Shown in pieces: positions 37,201 to 45,831 of a stretch of 64,000 nucleotides of DNA. Each line of letters begins with the position of its first letter. The first letter of the stretch is position 1. This DNA comes from Bog-473 sp963744225 (GTDB taxonomy: Bacteria; Actinomycetota; Acidimicrobiia; Acidimicrobiales; RAAP-2), in contig CAVUSV010000005.1 of the NCBI GenBank assembly GCA_963744225.1, positions 1-64,000 of the forward strand, written 5' to 3'. Made by a program: the position numbers and the translations under genes. The notes beneath the pieces were generated by a model. It saw only the letters and a program-made list of their open reading frames with translations, ran no database searches and was not told the origin of the DNA.

Positions 37201-38424
37201 TGGTCCCGTGTGCTGCTTCGTGTCGAGGGCGTAGGTGGCGTTGCTCTGCACTCGCTGCAGGAGAATTTGGATCTGTCTTCGGCGTCGGGTCGGATGTTCT
37301 ACAACGTCCTTGGCACGTTCGCTCAGTTCTTCCGAGAGCAGTTGGCCGAAAACGTGAGGATGGGAAACGAGAGGGCAGTCAAGGAAGGCAAGTGGATCAA
37401 CCGCCCAAAGACCGGATACGACCTCCGAGACGGCGACTTGGTGCCCAATGATGATGCGCCTCGGGTGAGAGAGGTTTTCCGGCTTCGAGGACGGGGCAAG
37501 AACTACCGAGATATCGAGGATGCCACGGGAATCAAATATTCCACCGTTCGGGACATCCTTGGTTCGAGGATCTATCGAGGTGAGGTCCTGCACAATGGGG
37601 TTTGGTCGGGGGGTCGGCACGAGCCCATCGTGAGCGAGGACGAGTGGCTTGCTGCGACCCGTGGGTTCGTGCCGGGTCGGCCACGGGGAAGGGATTTGTT
37701 GTCAGGTCGGGTTCCCTGTGGACTCTGCGGTCGGCGTATGGCGCTAGATCAGAACGGAGCGGGTCGGGTCATGTACCGCTGTCGCCATCGGGGTCAGGGA
37801 TGTGCTCAGCCCGCTCGAACGAATACCGGGATTGCTTGTGCGGCTGTTGTCGGTATGAAGCTGCTGCGTGACGACCAGGACCTCCAAGCGGCAATCCGAA
37901 GGAACCTGGCCGCCGGAGGCCGGTCGGAGCCCGCTGGGGCCCGCCGGCGCCGTCGGACAGGACCTGCCGAGGCTCTGGGGGCACTGTCGGACAAGCGGCG
38001 CAAGCTCCTCGAGCGCTACTACCGGGACGGGATCAGTGCCGAGCTGTTCACCGAAGCGGAAACTCGCCTGTGTGCTGCGATCGAAGCGGCGCGCAATGAG
38101 GCGATTGGTGGGCAAGCTCAGGTCCGGATCCAGAACGAGCTTGAGGCTCGATTCGATCAGGTGGCATCGCTTCTGGAGAGTCTCGACATCGAGGCCTTCT
38201 GGACGGCTGCCGAGGAGCATGAGCGCCGGGTCTTAGTCGAGGAGTTGGCGGAAGTTGTCGGGGTCTTCCCGGACCATCTGGAGGTTACGGTTACCGGCGC
38301 TCCCCCACTCAATCTCCGTTACGGAGAGGTAGGGCTGAAGGAGTCGGGTTTTGTTGGTGTCGGAGGGGGTGTGTGGATTCAGGACATGGGAGACATCCCA
38401 GGTCGGGGATGTGTCAAGACATAG
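37201..38424 (+). pseudogene. serine recombinase (integrase) remnant, catalytic domain lost
   Basis: Homology begins within the end of the resolvase domain: VALHSLQENLDLSSASGRMF followed by YNVLGTFAQFFREQLAENVR. The first 100 or so residues, with the catalytic Ser, are missing, and an unrelated 5' extension replaces them. The recombinase domain (KTGYDLRDGDLVPNDDAPRV, YSTVRDILGSRIYRGEVLHN) and zinc ribbon (PCGLCGRRMALDQ, then YRCRHRGQGC) remain. A coiled-coil region and LEVTVTGAPPLNLRYGEVGL follow. The present stop at 38424 lies inside the IS element. Without the IS the frame would continue into tRNA-Leu and stop at a TGA there, as V-G-V-G-G-G-T-stop. The element this integrase belonged to is otherwise gone. 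Confidence 0.78.
38353..38369. repeat. 17-bp direct repeat flanking the IS (second copy at 39666-39682)
   Basis: GTTGGTGTCGGAGGGGG occurs at 38353-38369 and again at 39666-39682, exactly touching both ends of the IS481-family element. The right copy is the 3' end of the tRNA-Leu gene. The left copy is the 3' end of the integrase remnant. The simplest reading is a target-site duplication made when the IS entered an integrase-tRNA (attachment site) junction. Seventeen bases is long for this IS family. Confidence 0.7.
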
Positions 38425-39665
38425 GAGACACCTACGTGGAGGTCTCTGATGGACTTGGGCCCGTTTCTGATCGAGACGCACCTGCGGACTGGTCGGCCGA
38501 TCGCCGAGCTGGCCCGAACCCACGGCGTGCACCGCAGCTGGCTCTACAAGCTGTTGCGCCGCTACCGCCTCGAGGGCCCTTCTGGGCTCGAGGCACGCTC
38601 TCGACGGCCGCATCACAGCCCCTCTCGCCGACGGGACCACTACGAGGACGAGATCGTCACCTTGAGAAAGGAGCTCTTGGATCTCGGTGTCGACGCCGGG
38701 GCCGAGACGATCCGCTATCACCTCCAAAAGCACCACGCGGAGGCCGTCCCTTCGGTGTCGAGCATCTGGCGGGTGCTCAAGGCCCGGGGCTTCGTCACCC
38801 CTCAGCCTCAGAAGCGGCCGCAGAGCTCGCTGCGGCGCTTCAGCGCCGACCTCCCGAACGAGACCTGGCAGGCCGACGTGACCCATGTCGCCGTCGCCGA
38901 CGGCGTGGTCTTCGAGGTGCTCAACATCATCGACGACCATTCGAGGCTCTGTGTGGCCTCGCGTGCGTTCGTCACCACCCGGTCGTCCGACGTGGTGCGC
39001 ACGTTCTACAAATCGGCCGAAACACTGGGCTTTCCCCAGTCCTTCCTCACTGACAACGGCCTCATTTTCACCACACACGCAAGGCACGGCTTCGCCGGCG
39101 CGTTCGAGATGGAGCTCGCCGGCTTGGGCATCCATTCGAAGCACTCTCGCCCCTACCATCCCCAGACCTGCGGAAAGGTGGAGCGGTTTCACCAGACACT
39201 CAAGAAGTTCATCAACGAGCAGGACGCGATCGAGACGAAGCGCCAACTCCAGGCCCAGCTCGATCGCTTCGTCGCCTACTACAACGAGGTCCGACCGCAT
39301 CGCGCCATCGGCCGCAAGACCCCAGCCGAGGTGTACGCGGCGAGGGAGAAGGCCAAACCCTCCTCAGCACCGATCGATGTGAGCGGTGGGCGCAAGCTGC
39401 GCCACGACAAGCTCGACGGCAAGGGGACGGTGACGCTGCGGGTCAACGGCCAGATGCACCACATACCCTGCGGCCGCCAATTCGCTGGATTGCGTGTCCG
39501 GCTCCTAATCGAGGATCTCGACATCTCGGTCATCGGTGTCGACGGCCAGCCCGTGCGGCACCTCACCTTGGACCCGACAAGGAATTACCAACCCCTTGGG
39601 CGGCTCTGACTCAAAGTGTCTACGATGTCTCGCGACATCTGTCTCCGATGTCTCGCGACATCACA
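38370..39665 (+). mobile_element. IS481-family insertion sequence
   Basis: The element is 1296 bp with TGTG...CACA ends. Each end has GACATNGGAGACA starting 13 bases in: left GACATGGGAGACA at 38383-38395, right the same pattern at 39640-39652 (complement). Each end also has a second, inner copy of the motif, at about 38418-38430 on the left and 39617-39629 on the right, giving paired likely transposase-binding sites. A 17-bp direct repeat flanks it. The transposase frame is intact, so the element may still be active. Confidence 0.82.
38449..39609 (+). CDS. IS481-family transposase (DDE)
   Basis: This intact 386-residue transposase starts at an ATG with GTGGAGG upstream. The N-terminal helix-turn-helix reads PIAELARTHGVHRSWLYKLL, and a second DNA-binding part SSIWRVLKARGFVTPQ. 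The rve catalytic core has the first Asp in WQADVTHVAVADG, the second in SFLTDNGLIFTT and the Glu in PQTCGKVERFHQTLKKF. YNEVRPHRAIGRKTPAEVY follows, the family ending of the core. A C-terminal 60-residue extension (GTVTLRVNGQMHHIPCGRQF) is usual in IS481 members. It moves the surrounding element. Confidence 0.93.
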   Translation: MDLGPFLIETHLRTGRPIAELARTHGVHRSWLYKLLRRYRLEGPSGLEARSRRPHHSPSRRRDHYEDEIVTLRKELLDLGVDAGAETIRYHLQKHHAEAVPSVSSIWRVLKARGFVTPQPQKRPQSSLRRFSADLPNETWQADVTHVAVADGVVFEVLNIIDDHSRLCVASRAFVTTRSSDVVRTFYKSAETLGFPQSFLTDNGLIFTTHARHGFAGAFEMELAGLGIHSKHSRPYHPQTCGKVERFHQTLKKFINEQDAIETKRQLQAQLDRFVAYYNEVRPHRAIGRKTPAEVYAAREKAKPSSAPIDVSGGRKLRHDKLDGKGTVTLRVNGQMHHIPCGRQFAGLRVRLLIEDLDISVIGVDGQPVRHLTLDPTRNYQPLGRL

Positions 39666-39667
39666 GT

Positions 39668-39754
39668 TGGTGTCGGAGGGGGGACTTGAACCCCCACGCC
39701 CTTGCGGGCACCAGCCCCTCAAGCTGGCGCGTCTGCCTATTCCGCCACTCCGAC
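39668..39754 (-). tRNA. tRNA-Leu(GAG)
   Basis: This 87-nt class II tRNA starts GTCGGAG and pairs with CTCCGAC before ACCA; the CCA end is encoded. The anticodon stem CCAGC/GCTGG encloses TTGAGGG with anticodon GAG (Leu, CUC/CUU). The long variable arm TGCCCGCAAGGGCGT is typical of Leu tRNAs. The T-arm reads GGGGGTTCAAGTCCCCC. Its 3' end is the attachment site of the integrase remnant and the target of the IS insertion, but the tRNA itself is complete. Confidence 0.95.
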
Positions 39755-39848
39755 CGGATTGAAACTGGAATGCAACGTCCGGAGATCGTAGCGCGTCGTT
39801 CTCGGCCCACTTCGGGGCCCAGGAGCGTCCGCCCGGGTCCTTCGGGGG

Positions 39849-41657
39849 CTACTGTCCCGGCAAGGACGGCGTCGTGTTCTTCGTGGACTCGGGGACCCGC
39901 AGAGCCCACAGCTGGGCGAACCAGAGGACACTGTCGCTGCGCGGCGTGGCCGTCACCCCGCCGATGGTCCGGCTCCACGCCAACGCCGTTGGTTCGGCGA
40001 AGAGTGGCAGCGAGACCATGTCGTCCCAGAGCTGCGTGTCCGCCTGGCTGTAGTAGCCAGCCGCAGTGTTCGGATTGAGCTGCTGCGAGGCCGTCACGAC
40101 GAGTTGGTTGAAATGGCTGTTCGAGTACCCCGTCCAGTCCTGGGACCCGTTCTTGCCCGCCGGCCCCAGCAGCGTCGAATACCACGAGAGCGTCTGGCTC
40201 AGGTACGGGCTGAACTTCACCGGCAGGAGCGCCAGGTCGGCAAACCCCGCGGCCAGCACCTTCCCGGTCTGCGTGGCCCCGTCGACCGGGAGCAGCGTCG
40301 TGTCCAGGCCCGCCGCCACGAGCTGCGCGTGGATGAGGGGCGCTGCCGCCGTCGCCCAAGGGTCGGTCGCGTCGTAGACCATGTGCAGCTGGAACGGAAA
40401 GCCGAAGGCCGAGTGGTAGTACGGCTCGGACGGCAGGCGGACCAGCCCCGACGCTTGCAACAAGGCGGTCGCCTGCGCCGGCACCGGCGTCACCGGGAAG
40501 TTGACGCTCCCACCGGACCCGATCACCGTGGTCGACGTCGACGACGTCGGGGGCGGGATCGTCGTCGTCGGCGAACCCGACGACGACGGCTTGTAGTTCG
40601 GTTGTCCCTGCACGTACACGTGGCTGTCGGCGACCGTCACCCCCGGGGCCGCCCAGCTCACGCGCTGGTCCACCACCTCCTGGCGGTTGATCGTCAAGGC
40701 GATTGCCACCCGCACGTCCGGTGACAGCGGCCCGTCGAGGGAGCTCGACATGTCGAGCTGCAGCAGCGTCGCCGAACTATCGACGTCACTCTCCGCGCCC
40801 GGCAATCCCGTCATCTGCGTCAGGAATCCCGGCGTGACCGTGGCCGGCTGCGCCACCTGCACGTACCCCGACGACATCCACTGGGTCAGCTGCTGGGTCG
40901 AGGACGCCAGGTGGACCGTGATGGAGCGGGCGTTGGCCGGAGTGCCCCACCACTTGGGGTTCTGCACCAGCTTGATGCTCGTTGCCGAGACCGATCCGAT
41001 CATGAACGGGCCGCCCGAGAGGTCGATGGCCGGGTTCACCGTCACGCAGTTCGGGTTCCACCCGACCTTCTCCATCACGTGGGCCGGCACGAGGTTGTCA
41101 AAGAGCTTCTGCCAGTCGGCGAACGTGGTCTTGAACCTGACCGTGACCGTGTGGCCCCCGTTCGACCCGGTCACCGACGCGATGTCGCGGTAGCCTGCGA
41201 TGCTCACGATGTCGGGCGACGAGACGACCGGATCACCCCGTTGCAGGTCCCAGGCGTAGCGGAAGTCGTCGGCCGTAATCGGCACGCCGTCGGACCAGAC
41301 CGCCTTCGGGTTCAACGTGTACACGATGGTCTCCGGCTTCGTGTTCACCAGTTCCGACGAGACGATCAGGTCCGAGTTCGGCGCCGGGGCGCCGGCGCTG
41401 TTGACCACGAAGGGGCTGGGCAACACGGCGGCGAGGACGGTCCGGGTCCCCGGTGTGTTGCCCGCGGGTGTGTTGGGGTTGCATCCCGTGACGCTCTCGG
41501 TCATACCGAACGAGATGGCGCCGCCGGCGACGCCGACGTACGTGACCGTCGTCGTGCCCGGACCACCGCCCCCGCACGCGGAAGCGAGGAGGGCGAGTCC
41601 GCTGACGATCCCCACCAGCCCTCGCCACCGCCGGGGGCGTGGGCCCCGGCGCGTCAC
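39849..41657 (-). CDS. peptide ABC transporter substrate-binding lipoprotein (SBP_bac_5)
   Basis: A 602-residue lipoprotein with signal and lipobox: GIVSGLALLASACGGGG, Cys at residue 28. SBP_bac_5 features include VYTLNPKAVWSDGVPITADD near residue 120, FRYAWDLQRGDPV, and VGWNPNCVTVNPAIDLSGGP with IKLVQNPKWWG. A Ser/Thr/Pro-rich insert sits around residue 370 (PTTTIPPPTSSTSTTV). It should bind oligopeptides or similar solutes outside the membrane. No permease or ATPase genes are next to it. Its start overlaps the secG stop, so it belongs to the gap-pgk-tpiA-secG transcription unit. The frame is intact. Confidence 0.88.
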   Translation of the reverse strand: MTRRGPRPRRWRGLVGIVSGLALLASACGGGGPGTTTVTYVGVAGGAISFGMTESVTGCNPNTPAGNTPGTRTVLAAVLPSPFVVNSAGAPAPNSDLIVSSELVNTKPETIVYTLNPKAVWSDGVPITADDFRYAWDLQRGDPVVSSPDIVSIAGYRDIASVTGSNGGHTVTVRFKTTFADWQKLFDNLVPAHVMEKVGWNPNCVTVNPAIDLSGGPFMIGSVSATSIKLVQNPKWWGTPANARSITVHLASSTQQLTQWMSSGYVQVAQPATVTPGFLTQMTGLPGAESDVDSSATLLQLDMSSSLDGPLSPDVRVAIALTINRQEVVDQRVSWAAPGVTVADSHVYVQGQPNYKPSSSGSPTTTIPPPTSSTSTTVIGSGGSVNFPVTPVPAQATALLQASGLVRLPSEPYYHSAFGFPFQLHMVYDATDPWATAAAPLIHAQLVAAGLDTTLLPVDGATQTGKVLAAGFADLALLPVKFSPYLSQTLSWYSTLLGPAGKNGSQDWTGYSNSHFNQLVVTASQQLNPNTAAGYYSQADTQLWDDMVSLPLFAEPTALAWSRTIGGVTATPRSDSVLWFAQLWALRVPESTKNTTPSLPGQ

Positions 41658-41893
41658 TGCAGCCGGAGATCCAGGGTGACCGTCGCGAAGGCGAAGATGA
41701 TGGCGACGGTGACCGTGATGCGGTCGAGGTTGCGCTCAACCACCGTCGAGCCCTGTGCCGCCGCCCCGACGCTGCCGCCGAACATGTCCGACAGTCCGCC
41801 CCCCTTCCCGCTGTGCATCAGGATGAGGAAGATCAGTCCGAGCGCGGAGAGCACCTCGATGACGATGTACACCCAGGTGACTGCGTCGATCAT
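41654..41893 (-). CDS. secG: preprotein translocase subunit SecG
   Basis: A 79-residue protein from ATG 41893. An upstream TTG could add eight residues. Two membrane helices surround a glycine-rich cytoplasmic loop: VIEVLSALGLIFLILMHSGK, GGGLSDMFGGSVGAAAQGST, then NLDRITVTVAIIFAFATVTL. This is the SecG pattern. It supports SecYEG-dependent export. It follows tpiA by 51 bp, the standard actinobacterial order, and overlaps the downstream lipoprotein start by 4 bp. Confidence 0.92.
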   Translation of the reverse strand: MIDAVTWVYIVIEVLSALGLIFLILMHSGKGGGLSDMFGGSVGAAAQGSTVVERNLDRITVTVAIIFAFATVTLDLRLQ

Positions 41894-41944
41894 GGCCAAC
41901 AACGGAAGAGCCTCCAACTCGCGGCGGGATCACGCCTTTTCGGC

Positions 41945-42733
41945 CTAGGAACGGTAGCAGGCCGCCGTGGCCCGAATGACGTCAGTGAAGGCGGGCGCGT
42001 GCAGGCTGGCGCCCCCGACCAGGAGCCCGTCCACGTCGGGCTCGGCCATCAGGTCTTCGGCGTTCTCAGCATTCACGGAGCCTCCGTACTGGACCCGTAC
42101 GCCCGCCCCCGCCTCCTCCCCGCCCAGCTTGGCCACCAGCGAGCGGATGAACACGCAGGCATCCTCGGCGTCCATCGCCGTCGCCGCCTTGCCCGTGCCG
42201 ATGGCCCAGATCGGCTCGTAGGCGACGACGAGGCCGCCGACCACCTCGGCGTCCAAGCCCGACAGCGCCGCCAGCACCTGCTCCTCCAGGATCGCTTCGG
42301 TCTGCCCCCGGTCCCGCTGTTCCTCGGTCTCCCCCACGCACAGGATTGGCGTCATGGCATGCCGCAGGACGGCCCGGAGCGTCGCCGCCACCGTGGCGTC
42401 GTCCATCCCGTACAGCCGCCGGCGCTCCGAATGGCCCACGATCACGTACGTCGTCGCCAGCCGGGCCAGGAAGCGGGGGCTCACCTCACCGGTGCGCGCC
42501 CCCTCGTCCTCGTCGGAGCAGTGCTGCGCGCCCAGCGCGACCGGGATGCGCTCCTTCTCGACCAGCGTCTGCACCGTACGCAGGTCCGTGAAGGGCGGAT
42601 GCACCGAGACGTCGACGCGCGCCACATCGTCGGGCTTGAGCCGGAGGCCGAGATCGCGCACCATGTGCAACGCCTCGATGTGGTCGTGGTGCATCTTCCA
42701 GTTCCCGCTGACCAGCGGGCGGCGTGCCGTCAC
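41945..42733 (-). CDS. tpiA: triosephosphate isomerase
   Basis: This glycolytic enzyme interconverts dihydroxyacetone phosphate and glyceraldehyde 3-phosphate. The GTG at 42733 overlaps the pgk stop (GTGA). About 262 residues. Catalytic Lys lies in LVSGNWKMH, His in YVIVGHSERRRLYGM, Glu in VVAYEPIWAIGTGKAAT. The phosphate-binding region is VQYGGSVNAENAEDLM and DGLLVGGASL. The frame is intact. Part of the gap-pgk-tpiA-secG operon. Confidence 0.97.
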   Translation of the reverse strand: MTARRPLVSGNWKMHHDHIEALHMVRDLGLRLKPDDVARVDVSVHPPFTDLRTVQTLVEKERIPVALGAQHCSDEDEGARTGEVSPRFLARLATTYVIVGHSERRRLYGMDDATVAATLRAVLRHAMTPILCVGETEEQRDRGQTEAILEEQVLAALSGLDAEVVGGLVVAYEPIWAIGTGKAATAMDAEDACVFIRSLVAKLGGEEAGAGVRVQYGGSVNAENAEDLMAEPDVDGLLVGGASLHAPAFTDVIRATAACYRS

Positions 42734-43905
42734 CCCCGCGGCGCGTTGGGAGCCTGGCGCAGGGCGTCGATGCCCGGCAGATGCCCTTCCATCTGAATGA
42801 AACAGAGCGACGCCCCGCCGCCGGTCGAGAGGAAGTCGATCTGGTCCGTGAGGCGCAGCTCGTCGAGCGCGCTGGCGCTGTCGCCCCCGCCCACCACAGA
42901 GAAGCCCGGGCAGTGCGCCACCGCCTCGGCCACGATGCGCGTGCCCCAGGCGAAACGCTTGTCCTCGAAGGCGCCGAGCGGCCCGTTCCACAGCACCGTG
43001 CCGGCGTGGGTGACCACCTCGGCGAAGGCGGCCGCCGTGTCAGGGCCGATGTCGAGCCCCGTCCAGCCGTCCGGAAGGTCTCCCTCAATCACCTTGACGC
43101 TCCCCCGCGGCCCGTGCCCCTCTGTGGGCGGCCCGAAGGTCCCTCCCGGCTCCAGGGCCCGGGTGTCGGTGGGGAGCAGGATGCGCACGCCCGACTGCAA
43201 GAGGGCCCGGCAGGCGTCGAGGTGGGATTCGTCCAGCAGCGAGTTGCCCACGCTCTGACCCAGCGCGGCGAGGAATGTGTACGCCATGCCGCCACCGACC
43301 ACGAGCGTGTCGACCTTGGTGGCCAGCACCTTCAACACCTCGAGCTTGTCGGCCACCTTGGCGCCGCCGACGACGGCCACGAACGGCCGCTGCGGCTTCG
43401 CCAGGATCCGGCCCAGCACCTCGACCTCCCGGGCGAACCGCAGTCCCGCCGCGCTCGGCAGGAACAGGGGCGGGCCCACGATCGACGCGTGGACGCGGTG
43501 GGCGGCGCCGAAGGCCTCGTCCACGTAGGCGTCGAAGCCCAGAATCAGTCGTTGCACGAACGCCGGGTCGTTGGCCTTCTCGCCCGGTTCGAAGCGCAGG
43601 TTCTCGGTCAGCCCGATACCAGGGCACAGGGACTGCAGCCGCTCCCGCACCGGGTCCATCGCCCAGCGGACGTCGGGGGCGCCGGCCGGCCGGCCGAGAT
43701 GCGACGCCGCCACGACCTCCGCCCCTTCTTCTTGCAGGCGCCGCAGCGTCGGGACGGCGGCCCTGATCCGGAAGTCGTCGGCCACCGTGGCCTTGCCCCG
43801 CACCCCGATGTGCAGAGGGACATTGAAGTCGACCCGCACCAGCACCCGCTTGCCGTCGAGCTCGGGGAGGTCCTCGAGGAGCGGGAGGCCACGCAGCGGG
43901 TCCAT
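42730..43905 (-). CDS. pgk: phosphoglycerate kinase
   Basis: It transfers phosphate from 1,3-bisphosphoglycerate to ADP. It has 391 residues, the normal length. It shows KRVLVRVDFNVPLHIG, VVAASHLGRPAGAPD, LTENLRFEPGEKAND, VAVVGGAKVADKLEVL, TVLWNGPLGAFEDKRFA and the nucleotide site FSVVGGGDSASALDEL. The frame is intact. It starts 4 bp after the gap stop and ends overlapping tpiA. Confidence 0.97.
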   Translation of the reverse strand: MDPLRGLPLLEDLPELDGKRVLVRVDFNVPLHIGVRGKATVADDFRIRAAVPTLRRLQEEGAEVVAASHLGRPAGAPDVRWAMDPVRERLQSLCPGIGLTENLRFEPGEKANDPAFVQRLILGFDAYVDEAFGAAHRVHASIVGPPLFLPSAAGLRFAREVEVLGRILAKPQRPFVAVVGGAKVADKLEVLKVLATKVDTLVVGGGMAYTFLAALGQSVGNSLLDESHLDACRALLQSGVRILLPTDTRALEPGGTFGPPTEGHGPRGSVKVIEGDLPDGWTGLDIGPDTAAAFAEVVTHAGTVLWNGPLGAFEDKRFAWGTRIVAEAVAHCPGFSVVGGGDSASALDELRLTDQIDFLSTGGGASLCFIQMEGHLPGIDALRQAPNAPRG

Positions 43906-43909
43906 CGCG

Positions 43910-44926
43910 TCAGCCGCCGACCAACTGGGTTAGGTCGAGGAGGCGGTTCGAGTACCCCCACTCGTTGTCGTACCACCCGAAGACCTTGACCAGCGACAGA
44001 TCATCGTTGATCGGCATGACCATGGTGAGGCCGGCGTCGAAGGTGCACGAGGCCGGCGACCCCACGATGTCGCTCGAGACGATCGGGTCCTCGGTGTAGT
44101 CCATGACCCGGTCGAGCGGCGGCTTGGCCGCCGCCTCCGCGAACGCCGCGTTGACCTCTGCGGTGGAGGGATGCCCGTGCACGACCGCGGTGAAGTCGGT
44201 GATGGAGCCCGCCGGCAGCGGCACCCGCAGGGACATGCCGTCGAGGCGCCCCGCCATCGATGCCATCACGAGGCTCGTCGCCGTGGCCGCCCCCGAGGAG
44301 GTGGGCACGATGTTGACCGCACCGGCGCGCGCCCGCCGCAGGTCCTTGTGGGTCAGGTCGAGAAGGTTCTGGTCGTTGGTGTAGGCGTGCACGGTGGTCA
44401 TCAACCCGCTCACAATGTCGAAGGCGTCGTCCACCACCTTGACCATGGGCACGAAGCAGTTGGTGGTGCACGACGCGTTGGAGACGACCAAGTCCTTGGC
44501 GGGGTCGAAGTCATCGTCGTTCACGCCGATGACAAAGGTGGCGTCGGCGTCCCCCGACGGCGCGGAGATCACGACCCGCTGCACCGAGCCGCGCAGGTGG
44601 CCCGCGGCGTCGGCCCGGCTGGTGAACCGTCCCGTCGACTCGATGACGACGGTGGCGCCCAGCGCGTCCCAGGGCAGCTGTTCGGGCTCCCGCTCGGCCA
44701 TGACCCGCATTCGCTGGTCGCCGACCACGAGGTCGCTGCCCTCCACGTCGACCGGCACGGACAGGCGGCCATGCGTCGAGTCGTAGCGCAGCAGGTGCGC
44801 CAGGGTCGCCGGCGAGGTCAGGTCGTTGACCCCGACCACCTCCACGTCGGCCCCGGTGGCCAGGATGGCGCGCAGGAAGTTCCGTCCGATGCGTCCGAAG
44901 CCATTGATACCGACACGCACCGTCAT
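43910..44926 (-). CDS. gap: glyceraldehyde-3-phosphate dehydrogenase
   Basis: It oxidises glyceraldehyde 3-phosphate with NAD and phosphate. It has 338 residues. The NAD-binding start is RVGINGFGRIGRNFLRAIL. The active-site Cys is in VSNASCTTNCFVPMVKVVDD, and the catalytic His region in SGLMTTVHAYTNDQ. NIVPTSSGAATATSLVM follows, and the C-terminal WYDNEWGYSNRLLDL is standard. The frame is intact. It begins 29 bp after the yvcK stop; in most actinobacteria whiA lies in between, and it is missing here. Confidence 0.97.
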   Translation of the reverse strand: MTVRVGINGFGRIGRNFLRAILATGADVEVVGVNDLTSPATLAHLLRYDSTHGRLSVPVDVEGSDLVVGDQRMRVMAEREPEQLPWDALGATVVIESTGRFTSRADAAGHLRGSVQRVVISAPSGDADATFVIGVNDDDFDPAKDLVVSNASCTTNCFVPMVKVVDDAFDIVSGLMTTVHAYTNDQNLLDLTHKDLRRARAGAVNIVPTSSGAATATSLVMASMAGRLDGMSLRVPLPAGSITDFTAVVHGHPSTAEVNAAFAEAAAKPPLDRVMDYTEDPIVSSDIVGSPASCTFDAGLTMVMPINDDLSLVKVFGWYDNEWGYSNRLLDLTQLVGG

Positions 44927-44955
44927 CTCGTCCCTTTCTCTCGAGCCCGGGCGAC

Positions 44956-45831
44956 CTATGCCAGCAGACCGGACAGTGCTTGTGCCAGTTTGGCCGGGCT
45001 GTGCACCAGGCTGTTCTCTCCGGTCAAGGGGACGTCGTGCACCGTCGCCTGGGTCGTGCCGACGCTCATACCCTGGATGCTGTCACACAGCACGACGTCC
45101 ACCGCGACATCGTGCCTGGTCAGGGCCGCGACATGGGCGGCGACATCGAAGCCCTCGGTCTCCGGGACCTGCGGGCGGAGGTTGCAGACGTAAATGACCT
45201 GAGCTTTTGACGAGGCCACCGCCTCGGCCACGCCACGCACCGCCACGGCGGCCAACACGCTGGTGAACAACGACCCGGGGCCGATCACGATTTGATCCGC
45301 TGTTGTGATTCGCTCCAGCGCCAGCGGTGGCGGCTGCGCGTCGTCGGGCACCAGCGAGACGGTCCGGATGTCGCCGGTCCCCATCACGGCGACTTGGCCC
45401 GCCACCGTGCCGTTCGCCGACTCCGCCTTCAGCACCACGGGCTCCGTCGTGGCCGGGAGGACGTCCCCGTGCGCACCGAGCAGCTGGGCCGCTTCGCGCA
45501 CGCCGAGCACGAGGTCGCCGGTGGCGTCGATCAGCCCGGTCAGGATCAGGTTGCCCAGTGCATGCCCCGCCAGCTCCCCTTCCTCGAAGCGGCGCTCGAA
45601 GGCCAAGGCGAGCGCCGAGTCCTCGGCCGCCAGCGCCACCAGGCACTTGCGGATGTCGCCCACCGCGACCACGTTCAACAGCTCGCGCAGCCTCCCGCTA
45701 CTCCCCCCGTCGTCGGCCACCGAGACGACGCCGGTGAGCGTGCCCGCGTAGCGCCGGGCCGCCCGCAACGTGACGGCGGTGCCGTGCCCACCGCCGATGG
45801 CCACGACCGCCGGCCGGGAGCTGCCCCTCAT
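44956..45831 (-). CDS. yvcK: YvcK/CofD-like gluconeogenesis factor
   Basis: An intact 291-residue protein from ATG 45831, overlapping the rapZ stop by 4 bp. It has AVVAIGGGHGTAVTLRAARR, GVVSVADDGGSSGRLRELLN, GDIRKCLVALAAEDS, HALGNLILTGLIDATGDL and QIVIGPGSLFTSVLAAVAVR, all typical of YvcK. The proteins bind UDP-sugars and influence cell-wall synthesis and growth on gluconeogenic carbon. The long N-terminal extension of the open frame beyond this ATG is antisense-type noise. Confidence 0.92.
   Translation of the reverse strand: MRGSSRPAVVAIGGGHGTAVTLRAARRYAGTLTGVVSVADDGGSSGRLRELLNVVAVGDIRKCLVALAAEDSALALAFERRFEEGELAGHALGNLILTGLIDATGDLVLGVREAAQLLGAHGDVLPATTEPVVLKAESANGTVAGQVAVMGTGDIRTVSLVPDDAQPPPLALERITTADQIVIGPGSLFTSVLAAVAVRGVAEAVASSKAQVIYVCNLRPQVPETEGFDVAAHVAALTRHDVAVDVVLCDSIQGMSVGTTQATVHDVPLTGENSLVHSPAKLAQALSGLLA

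Noticed and set aside
38370..39665. The 17-bp direct repeat as attL/attR of a small integrative element made of just the transposase
   Set aside because: The repeat abuts the TGT...ACA IS ends exactly and encloses only the IS, so a target duplication is simpler. The att role belongs to the older integrase-tRNA junction.
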